64,000 bases of DNA. Source: Gammaproteobacteria bacterium. Its GTDB lineage: Bacteria; Pseudomonadota; Gammaproteobacteria; Steroidobacterales; Foliamicaceae. Under the pieces are notes generated by a model, which worked only from the letters and a program-made list of their open reading frames with translations, made no database searches and had not been told where the DNA came from. The position numbers and the translations under genes are program-made. Numbering within the stretch: position 1 is the first letter of the stretch; each line of letters opens with the position of its first letter. Positions 57,345 through 64,000 of the stretch are shown piece by piece. Location: the NCBI GenBank assembly GCA_009838035.1, contig VXSK01000002.1, positions 310,001-374,000 on the forward strand, read 5' to 3'.

Positions 57345-59027
57345 TTGCGGTTCAGTAAAAACGAAATCTGGCTCGGCGCGGCGGCGCTGCTGACGCTCGC
57401 CGCCGGCCTGGGGCTGCGCGATCCCTGGGCACCGGACGAACCCCGCTACGCGCTGATCGCCGCCGAAATGCTGCAATCGGGGGACTGGTCATTGACCCGT
57501 CTGGGCGGCGTGATTTACGCGCAAAAGCCGCCGGTGTATTTCTGGCTGCTGGCCGCCGCCCAAGGGCTGGCCGGTCTCCGGCTCGGGTTCCTGTTGCCGT
57601 CGCTCCTGGCGGGACTGGGAACGCTGGCACTTGTCTGGGATCTGGCCCGGCGGCTGTGGTCACGCGAGACGGCATGGTGGGCGGCCTTGGGACTGCTTGC
57701 CTGCCTGCAGTTCACGATGCAGGCCCGAAGCGCGCAGATCGATGCGGTCCTTTGCTTCTTCACGACGCTGAGCCTGTACGGGTTGCTCCGTCACCTTCTT
57801 CAGGGACCGGACTGGCGCTGGTTCAGCCTGGGCTGTCTCGCGGCCGGCCTGGGAGTAATGACCAAGGGCGTGGGCTTTCTGCCGTTACTGGTGCTGTTGC
57901 CCTGGGCCGGAATGCGTTGGGCCGGCTGGAACGTACAGCGGCTCGGCGGCGGCACGCGCTGGCTCCTCGGACCTGCGGCCTTCTTCGCGCCGCTGGCGCT
58001 CTGGCTGGTCCCGCTCTTGCTCAGGGCCCAGGGCGACCCTGAAATTGCCGGCTACCTGGACAACCTGCTGTTCCGCCAGACCATTACCCGTTACGCGGAC
58101 CCCTGGCATCACTTCCAGCCCTTCTGGTACTTCTTCGTGGAGGTCATTCCCTGGGCCTGGTTCCCTTTGATTCTGCTGTTTCCGTGGCTTGCGGCACGCT
58201 GGGCGCGGCGGTGGAAGGAACGCGACGCTTCGGTCGTGCTGCTGTCGGGATGGATCGCGCTGGTTCTCGTGTTCTTCACGATCAGTTCCGGCAAGCGTGG
58301 CGTGTACCTGTTGCCGGCGGCGCCGGCCCTGGCGCTGCTGGCCGCGCCCAACTTGAGTGAGCTCGCCGAACGCTTGTCGTGCCGGCGAATGTTACGCGGG
58401 GGTATGTTCATCCTGTGCCTTGTCGTGGCAGCGGGTAGCGGCTGGCTACTGTTCTTTGATCTCGAGCGGCTTTCCGAATTGAAGGCAACCTATGAAACCA
58501 GCACCGCGCCGCTCTGGACTCTGTTCGCCACGTCCGCAGCGGGCGCGCTGATTTCGCTTGCCTGTCCCACTCGCCGGGCAGCAGCGGGCATTGGGCTGTG
58601 CCTGTTCCTCGGGTGGCAAATCTGGGGATGGGCGCTGCAGCCGCAGATCGACGAGGCCCGGTCGGGCGCAAGGATCGCCGCCCGAGCGCTGGAGAACTTG
58701 CCCGAAGGTGCCCCGCTGGCGCTGGCCGACTGGCGCGCTCAACAGGTCCTGCATCTCGACCGGCCGGCCGTTCATTTTCATGCGCAGGGCACGGGAAAGG
58801 ATGAGGAACTGAAGCAGGCCGCCGCATGGCTGAACGCCAACCCGCAGGGGCGGCTTCTCGTTCCCGCGGAGCACCGCGAGCCCTGTTTCGATCCGGACTC
58901 GGGCATGCGCCTGGGTCACGCCCACCGCCGCGGCTGGGTGCTGTTGTCGCGCAGCGACTTGAACGGCGCCTGTACGGCGGCTGCCGATCCAGCCAACTGG
59001 ATTGAACTCCCGCCGCTGCGCCCGTGA
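57345..59027 (+). CDS. GT39/ArnT-like membrane glycosyltransferase
   Basis: A 560-residue multi-spanning protein. DPWAPDEPRYA (DEPRY about residues 31-35) is the first-loop acidic motif of ArnT/PMT-type transferases; many hydrophobic helices follow, and a periplasmic C-terminal domain (about 430-560). It should move a sugar from undecaprenyl phosphate to lipid A or another envelope target. The start is a TTG at 57345, 3 nt after the previous stop. Confidence 0.87.
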   Translation: MRFSKNEIWLGAAALLTLAAGLGLRDPWAPDEPRYALIAAEMLQSGDWSLTRLGGVIYAQKPPVYFWLLAAAQGLAGLRLGFLLPSLLAGLGTLALVWDLARRLWSRETAWWAALGLLACLQFTMQARSAQIDAVLCFFTTLSLYGLLRHLLQGPDWRWFSLGCLAAGLGVMTKGVGFLPLLVLLPWAGMRWAGWNVQRLGGGTRWLLGPAAFFAPLALWLVPLLLRAQGDPEIAGYLDNLLFRQTITRYADPWHHFQPFWYFFVEVIPWAWFPLILLFPWLAARWARRWKERDASVVLLSGWIALVLVFFTISSGKRGVYLLPAAPALALLAAPNLSELAERLSCRRMLRGGMFILCLVVAAGSGWLLFFDLERLSELKATYETSTAPLWTLFATSAAGALISLACPTRRAAAGIGLCLFLGWQIWGWALQPQIDEARSGARIAARALENLPEGAPLALADWRAQQVLHLDRPAVHFHAQGTGKDEELKQAAAWLNANPQGRLLVPAEHREPCFDPDSGMRLGHAHRRGWVLLSRSDLNGACTAAADPANWIELPPLRP

Positions 59028-59031
59028 ATCT

Positions 59032-60012
59032 CTAACCGCGGTATTTGCGGAACCAGCGGACGAAATCCCGAACGCCCCGCTCCAGGCCCACATTCGGCTC
59101 GAACCCGAAGTCGCGGCGCATGGCGGACATGTCGGGCAGCGTGGCGCGCATTTCCCCGGGCGGTTCCGGCGCGAACTCGATCTCGACTTCGGCGCCCATT
59201 TCCCGGCCCAACATCCGGATGAAATCCAGCAACTCCACGTCTTCTTCGGAACCGAGGTTATAAAGCGCCGCAGGCGGCTGCCCGGACGGCGGGCCCGCCT
59301 TCAGGATGGCAAGCGTTCCCCGCACGGCATCGTCGATAAAGGTGAAGGCGCGACGCTGCTTGCCGTCGCCGAACACTCGCACGGGATTACCCCCGGCGAG
59401 CCTATTCGCAAATGTAATCGCGGCCATGTCCGGCCGTCCCCAGGGACCGTAAACCGTGAAAAAACGAATCCCGGTACTGGGCAGCCCATGAATGCGCGCG
59501 TACGAACAGGTCAGCAGTTCGCCTGCGCGCTTCGTGGCCGCATAGACGCTCCTGGGACGATCGGCAGCGTCTTGTTCGGAAAACGGCGTCTTTTCCGTGT
59601 CGCCATACACCGACGAAGATGAGGCGTACAACAGATGCTCCACGCCGCTGCGAGCGCAGCCCTCCAGCAGCACGGTAAACCCGGCGATATTGCTTGATAT
59701 GTATTGCTCCGGCGCTTCGATTGAATAGCGCACTCCGGCCTGGGCAGCCAGGTGCACGACTTGTCGAAATTCATGCGCCTCGAAGAGGGCCAGCATCCCG
59801 CTCTGGTCCGTCAGGTCCAGCTTGTGAAAGGAAAACCCGTCATGCTTGTGCAACCGGGCAAGCCGGGCATGCTTTAGCGCTGGATCGTAGTACGCATTCA
59901 GGTTGTCCAGCCCGATAACCTCGCGGCCGTCGGACAACAGTGCCTTCGCCACCGCGTGACCGATAAAACCGGCCGCTCCCGTAACCAGAATCGGCGTTTC
60001 AGATTGCTGCAA
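59032..60012 (-). CDS. NAD-dependent UDP-sugar epimerase (UDP-glucuronate 4-epimerase-like)
   Basis: A 326-residue extended SDR: GAAGFIG (12-18) binds NAD; SSSSVYG and YAATK (Tyr157, Lys161) are catalytic; LDNLNAYYDPALKHARL is close to the pattern in UDP-glucuronate 4-epimerases. It would supply UDP-galacturonate. It is convergent with the GT39 gene. The start is a TTG at 60012, as no ATG is close. Confidence 0.88.
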   Translation of the reverse strand: MQQSETPILVTGAAGFIGHAVAKALLSDGREVIGLDNLNAYYDPALKHARLARLHKHDGFSFHKLDLTDQSGMLALFEAHEFRQVVHLAAQAGVRYSIEAPEQYISSNIAGFTVLLEGCARSGVEHLLYASSSSVYGDTEKTPFSEQDAADRPRSVYAATKRAGELLTCSYARIHGLPSTGIRFFTVYGPWGRPDMAAITFANRLAGGNPVRVFGDGKQRRAFTFIDDAVRGTLAILKAGPPSGQPPAALYNLGSEEDVELLDFIRMLGREMGAEVEIEFAPEPPGEMRATLPDMSAMRRDFGFEPNVGLERGVRDFVRWFRKYRG

Positions 60013-60015
60013 TTG

Positions 60016-60354
60016 CTATTGAACGGCGGCTTCGGAAGCCTCGCGCGATGAGATCAGGATTCCTTCAACCCGGGCCAGGCGCTGGGCAATTTCCCCAATG
60101 CTCGACGCCAGGCCATCGATTCGATCGTCGCGTCGCTCGAATCGGGCTTCGAGCCGGTCCATCCGGGTTTCGAGCGCGTCCATGCGGGCTTCGAGCGCGT
60201 CCATGCGGGTTTCAAGCGCACCCACCCGAACTTCCAGCGCGCTCAGCCGGGACTCGATGCGATCCAGGCGGCCAACGGTTCGCAACTGCAACGGAAGGAC
60301 AACGGCCAGCACCGCGCCTGCCGTTCCTGCAATGGTGATCAGTTGCTCAATCAT
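60016..60354 (-). CDS. Small membrane-anchored coiled-coil protein
   Basis: A 112-residue protein: one N-terminal hydrophobic segment (TIAGTAGAVLAVVLPL), then a coiled coil with heptads built on LEARMDALETRMDRLEARF. The heptads are coded by five 21-bp repeats (60150-60254). Resembles small hypothetical coiled-coil proteins; function unknown. It lies 3 nt upstream of the epimerase. Confidence 0.75.
   Translation of the reverse strand: MIEQLITIAGTAGAVLAVVLPLQLRTVGRLDRIESRLSALEVRVGALETRMDALEARMDALETRMDRLEARFERRDDRIDGLASSIGEIAQRLARVEGILISSREASEAAVQ
60150..60254 (-). repeat. Five 21-bp tandem repeats in a coiled-coil gene
   Basis: Units of 21 bp at 60150, 60171, 60192, 60213 and 60234. Units 2 and 3 differ by a single base; the outer ones are more divergent. 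Each encodes seven residues, so copy-number changes keep the reading frame. Confidence 0.8.
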
Positions 60355-60443
60355 GGGGCTCTCCCTGTTCCCGTTTCCTGTTGGCGATTCTGAACGATGG
60401 CGGTGAAAAAGACAATGTGGGAATCGTAGTCCGTTTGCACCGT

Positions 60444-61766
60444 TTATGTGGAGGCGCGGACTTCCTTGGCGGACATGCCCGGGGCGCGCACCAGCACGAC
60501 CAGCGCAGCGATGACCACGAGGAAGTTGATGATGCCCATCATCGCAAACGGCGCGCCCCTGCCGATCTTGTCGAACACGATTCCTCCGAAGTAGCTCGTG
60601 CAGAGGATCGAGAACGCGCCCACCAGCCCGAACACGCCGACGATGGCGCCACGCCTCTCCTTCGGCGCTTCCTGTCCAAGCAGTGCGCCCCCCGACAACA
60701 GCGCGGATATTTCGCCAATACCTACGGCAACACTGGCCAACAGCGCTGCGGAAACAAACGGGTCATTGGCCAGGTACATGGCGAAGTAGGCTAATCCTGC
60801 CACACTGAAACCCAGGCACACGGTCAACACTCGATTCAAACGGTCGGCAATAAATCCCATGATGGGTGACCAAATGATTCCGGTCCCGAAGATGAGGACG
60901 TACATGATGCCTGCCCTAAGCGCACCCTCAGCGTTGGTCAGGCCCAGGTCATGGCTGCGTTGAGCCACCCACAACGGAAGGAATATGCCCACCGCAACCA
61001 GGTCACCCCTGGAGGCGAAGGAGGTCATGTATGCGAGTGCGATTCGCGGGTTTTTCGCGGCCTCGGAGAAACCTTTGCCCACTTTGGCCCAAAGGTGGTC
61101 CCGCGGCTGATTATGGGCAACCTGTCCCGAGCGCCAGGACAAGCGGATCACGAGCGCGACGAGCAGCGCAAACCCGACCATCAGCCAACACATATAGAGA
61201 TTGGCGTCGGCCGAGCTGATTCCCAGGCTTTCCAGGTAGCTGAGAAATACGCCGACATTCCGTGACATCAAGCCCATACCCACGGCCGTGCAAACGCTTC
61301 CGAGGCCAAGTAGAAATCCGCGCGAACGATTGGCCGGCAGATCCTGCAACGACGCGCTGTACATAACCGGCACGAACGCTGCGCCTATGGCGAACACCGC
61401 CCGGTAGGCGTATATCTGGAATTCATTCTGCGCCAGCGGGTAGATCAGCAGGCCCAGGGCCACGAAGCCCAGCCCGATGACCATGATCACGCGGCGACCG
61501 TAATTGTCTGAAGACGCGCCCACAATGCCCATCAGCAACAGGACCACGATCTCCTGCAGGGAGGCCAGTCGCCCCGTCAGTCGGCCCTGGACCTCTTCGG
61601 CAATTCCGAATGTGTCCGTCAGGAGGTAGGGCTGGATGAACCCAATGAATCCCAGCAGCGGTATGACCGTGAGCCCGGCAAACATCACGCCGCCGGCGTT
61701 GAGCCACGTATATCCCAATGTAAGGGTCAGCGGACCGATTCGCCGGGGTTCGCTCAATTCACTCAT
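60444..61766 (-). CDS. Major facilitator superfamily transporter, copy 1
   Basis: A 440-residue 12-helix MFS protein with loop SSDNYGRRVIMVIGL (MFS motif A-like) and paralogous with the gene 9 nt upstream: shared LGYTWLNAGGVMFAG or EGYTRLNAFGVLLGG, IPLL-F, SASLQDLPANRSRG or TSMQDTPANRSRG, and PGMSAKEVR-ST at the end. Substrate unknown. Confidence 0.88.
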   Translation of the reverse strand: MSELSEPRRIGPLTLTLGYTWLNAGGVMFAGLTVIPLLGFIGFIQPYLLTDTFGIAEEVQGRLTGRLASLQEIVVLLLMGIVGASSDNYGRRVIMVIGLGFVALGLLIYPLAQNEFQIYAYRAVFAIGAAFVPVMYSASLQDLPANRSRGFLLGLGSVCTAVGMGLMSRNVGVFLSYLESLGISSADANLYMCWLMVGFALLVALVIRLSWRSGQVAHNQPRDHLWAKVGKGFSEAAKNPRIALAYMTSFASRGDLVAVGIFLPLWVAQRSHDLGLTNAEGALRAGIMYVLIFGTGIIWSPIMGFIADRLNRVLTVCLGFSVAGLAYFAMYLANDPFVSAALLASVAVGIGEISALLSGGALLGQEAPKERRGAIVGVFGLVGAFSILCTSYFGGIVFDKIGRGAPFAMMGIINFLVVIAALVVLVRAPGMSAKEVRAST

Positions 61767-61775
61767 GGCGCGCGA

Positions 61776-63089
61776 TCAGGTCGAAGTGCGGACTTCCTTC
61801 GCCGACATCCCCGGTGCGCGGATCAGCACGTACAGCGCAGCCAGCGCCACGACGAGGTTCACTATGCCCATCATGACGAACGGCGCCACGCGGCTGATCT
61901 TGTCGAAGACGATCCCGCCGAAGTAGTTCGTGCAAAGGATGGAAAAAGCACCGATTAGGCCGAACACGCCGACCACCGCGCCACGTCTCGCCTTCGGCGC
62001 CTCCTGCCCCAGTAGCGCGTTGCCGGTGATGATGACGGCAATCTCGCCTATGCCCACAAATACGCACGCGACCAGCGCAATGTTCAGGTACGGATCCGCT
62101 ACCAAGGCCATGCCCAGATACGCGGCACCGGCAACCGCAAACGCAATGAAAACCGCGAGAACACGGTTCATGCGATCCACAAACCGACCGATAAAGACGG
62201 CCACAAGAAGCCCGATACCGTTGATAGCCGCAATCATGATGCCGGCCCTTCTCGTGCCCTCGCCGGTGCTCAGGCCTGCGTCCCAGCCGTCCTGAACCAC
62301 CCAGAGCGACAGGAAAGTCAGGATCACGACCAGGTCGCCCCGGGAAGCGAACGAAGTCAGGTATGCGAGCGCGATTCGCGGATTCCGAGCCGCTCCGGAG
62401 AACCCTTGCTTCAGGTTTCGCCCGATAGGCATGCGTGGTTCCCCTGCCGCCACGCGGCCGGCGCGCCAGGTCAGCCGGACCATCAGCGCGACGATGGCCG
62501 CGAAAGCCACCATGCACCAGCAGGTGTAGATGCCGGCGTCCCCGGGAGTGAAGCCGCGCGCGACCAGGTATTCGGGCAGCCTCGCAATCGTAAGACCCAT
62601 CACGATGACGCCCCCGCCCGTGGCAATGCTGCCGAACCCGATGAACTGGCCGCGCGAACGGTTCGCCGGGGTGTCCTGCATGGAAGTCCCGTACATCAGG
62701 GGAGCCGTCGCGGCGCCGAGCGCGAATACCGCCCGATATCCGTAAATCTGCAGTTCGTTCTCGGCAAGCGGATAGACCAGAAGCCCCAGGCCCACCAGGC
62801 ACAGCCCCACGACCATCAACATGCGCCGGCCGAAATTGTCGGACACCGCACCGACCACCCCCATCAGCGCGATCACGATCACTTCCTGCAGCACTCCCAG
62901 GTTGCCCGTCATCCGCCCGTGAAAAGCGGGGTCAATCTCAAACACTTCCTTGAGAAGAGTCGGCATGATCAGGCCCATGAAGGCCAGCAATGGAATAATC
63001 GAAAAACCGCCCAGCAGCACGCCGAACGCGTTCAGCCGCGTGTAGCCTTCCGCAAGGACGATCGGACCGAATTTTTTCGGCACGCTCAC
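61776..63089 (-). CDS. Major facilitator superfamily transporter, copy 2
   Basis: A 437-residue MFS transporter similar end to end with copy 1, ending in the same PGMSAKEVRTST. The start is a GTG at 63089 (MSVPKKFGPIV). It reads in the same direction as the dioxygenase upstream of it (25-nt gap) and could import its substrate, but this is inference from position alone. Confidence 0.88.
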   Translation of the reverse strand: MSVPKKFGPIVLAEGYTRLNAFGVLLGGFSIIPLLAFMGLIMPTLLKEVFEIDPAFHGRMTGNLGVLQEVIVIALMGVVGAVSDNFGRRMLMVVGLCLVGLGLLVYPLAENELQIYGYRAVFALGAATAPLMYGTSMQDTPANRSRGQFIGFGSIATGGGVIVMGLTIARLPEYLVARGFTPGDAGIYTCWCMVAFAAIVALMVRLTWRAGRVAAGEPRMPIGRNLKQGFSGAARNPRIALAYLTSFASRGDLVVILTFLSLWVVQDGWDAGLSTGEGTRRAGIMIAAINGIGLLVAVFIGRFVDRMNRVLAVFIAFAVAGAAYLGMALVADPYLNIALVACVFVGIGEIAVIITGNALLGQEAPKARRGAVVGVFGLIGAFSILCTNYFGGIVFDKISRVAPFVMMGIVNLVVALAALYVLIRAPGMSAKEVRTST

Positions 63090-63114
63090 GGGCGCGCGCG
63101 GGCGCTTGCCGGAT

Positions 63115-64000
63115 TCAACCGCCGCGCCGCTTCGCCTGAACGGCGTCGAGTATCGCGATGTTGGCCTCGCTGCTGCCCTGCTTCTGCGCTTCGGCGATCA
63201 CGGCGCTGATGGCCGCGCCGCGAAACATGCGCGGAATCTTCTTGAGCCGCGCAGCCGCGCCGGGCGTAAACACCATGCCGTGCCTGTTCTCGTTCAGCTT
63301 GTTCAGAAACCCGGGATCGACCTCCACGGCATGTTCGTCTTCCGGTTGCGCCGCCCCGTTGCCCGATTCGGCAGCCGCGCCGTTGCCTTGCGCGGGCTCT
63401 TCGCCGTCCACGTGGTAGGTCAGTTCGGGCTTGTTGACGAACAGGTCCTCCACGCGGATGAAGTCGGCATTACGGTCGTAGTCCAGGCGCGGCTCCTCGT
63501 CGGGGTTCAGCGAAGGGCGGCGGTCGTCGATGATCGGTATGCGGTGCATCAGCCGGAACGCCGGCGAGAAATCGTTGATCCCGCGGTGCTGCGTGCAGCG
63601 GTTGTCCCAGATCGCCACCGAGTTGTCGCGCCAGAAGAACCGGCACTCGTGCTCCGGCTGGTAGCTGTGCTCGAGCAGCATCGCCAGCAGCGCGTCGCTT
63701 TCGTCCTGGTTCAGTTCCAGGATGCGCGACGTGGTCATCTGGCAGACGTAGAGGCATTTGCGGCCCGTTTCGGGGTGCCTGCGAACCACCGGGTGCACGA
63801 CCGGCGGGTTGCGCTTCATCATGTCCTCGTAGGCCCTGGCGCCCCCGCCCTCGAGAATGCCCGCGCCGAAGTTCTTCGACAGGGTCTGTTCGGCGGTCAG
63901 GCCCTCCAGGAACTTCTGCATGGGTTTGGACAGGCTCGCGTACGCCTTCTCCATGTCGCACCAGATGGTGTTTCCGCCGCCGGTCGGCATGGTCAGCCCG
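63115..64000 (-). CDS. TauD/TfdA-like 2-oxoglutarate-dependent dioxygenase, 5' end cut by window
   Basis: The frame is open to the window end, so the N-terminus is missing. Visible are NTIWCDMEKAY, HPVVRRHPETGRKCLYVC, FFWRDNSVAIWDNRCTQHRG (the WDNR-xx-H metal-ligand region) and RLMHRIPIIDDRRPS. An unusual C-terminal extension of about 110 residues follows, with a Gly/Ala/Glu-rich linker. Family members hydroxylate sulfonates, herbicide-like acids or similar compounds; the substrate here is unknown. Confidence 0.87.
   Translation of the reverse strand, partial: GLTMPTGGGNTIWCDMEKAYASLSKPMQKFLEGLTAEQTLSKNFGAGILEGGGARAYEDMMKRNPPVVHPVVRRHPETGRKCLYVCQMTTSRILELNQDESDALLAMLLEHSYQPEHECRFFWRDNSVAIWDNRCTQHRGINDFSPAFRLMHRIPIIDDRRPSLNPDEEPRLDYDRNADFIRVEDLFVNKPELTYHVDGEEPAQGNGAAAESGNGAAQPEDEHAVEVDPGFLNKLNENRHGMVFTPGAAARLKKIPRMFRGAAISAVIAEAQKQGSSEANIAILDAVQAKRRGG

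Noticed and set aside
60150-60254. Possible CRISPR array
   Set aside because: The 21-bp units are contiguous without spacers and lie in a coding frame for heptads.

Overview
The window is GC-rich and almost fully coding, and it reads as chromosome of a Gram-negative proteobacterium, most likely a gammaproteobacterium. The evidence is a complete yebC-ruvCAB-tolQRAB-pal-cpoB block followed by tRNA-Lys, a uvrC-pgsA-tRNA-Gly-tRNA-Cys block as in Escherichia coli, a sucAB-lpd operon, and many lipoprotein, Sec and Tat export signals. No rRNA, CRISPR array, prophage or transposase was seen. No gene-free stretch exceeds 300 bases.

Layout. 1-7.5 kb: a truncated sodium-symporter gene, a secreted esterase, an aminotransferase and a sulfatase, then a two-CDGSH/cupin fusion protein and an exported methyltransferase. 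7.5-14.3 kb: tRNA-Cys and tRNA-Gly, two tandem secreted four-cysteine proteins, a lipoprotein amidohydrolase, pgsA, uvrC and a class II DAHP synthase, all leftward. 14.4-18.1 kb: a rightward nfeD-slipin-flavoprotein operon. 18.2-25.5 kb: an S41 protease lipoprotein with two BACON-like repeats, then two divergent cassettes, each a small protein plus a related methyltransferase. The rightward cassette continues into an exported alpha/beta hydrolase and an M19 dipeptidase. 25.5-28.8 kb: a PLP decarboxylase, an AraC-HTH/MGMT repair protein and a secreted protein of unknown function.

28.8-41.2 kb is a type I restriction-modification island, read leftward: two membrane proteins, hsdM, a DUF262 (GmrSD-like) gene, hsdS, an AlbA_2/GHKL ATPase gene, an unrecognised gene and hsdR. 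hsdM, DUF262, hsdS and AlbA_2 are chained by overlapping stop and start codons. The unrecognised gene is bracketed by two copies of a 120-bp intergenic segment, each with a tail-like end of the AlbA_2 gene and a start-like end of hsdR. This is the strongest unexplained structure in the window.

41.3-64 kb: a small methyltransferase and a Tat-type NAD(P)-binding protein, tRNA-Lys, the Tol-Pal envelope genes, the Holliday-junction resolution genes, the 2-oxoglutarate dehydrogenase operon, a lipid-linked sugar cluster (GT2, LAB_N, GT39, UDP-uronate epimerase), a coiled-coil protein, two tandem MFS transporters and a truncated TauD/TfdA-type dioxygenase.
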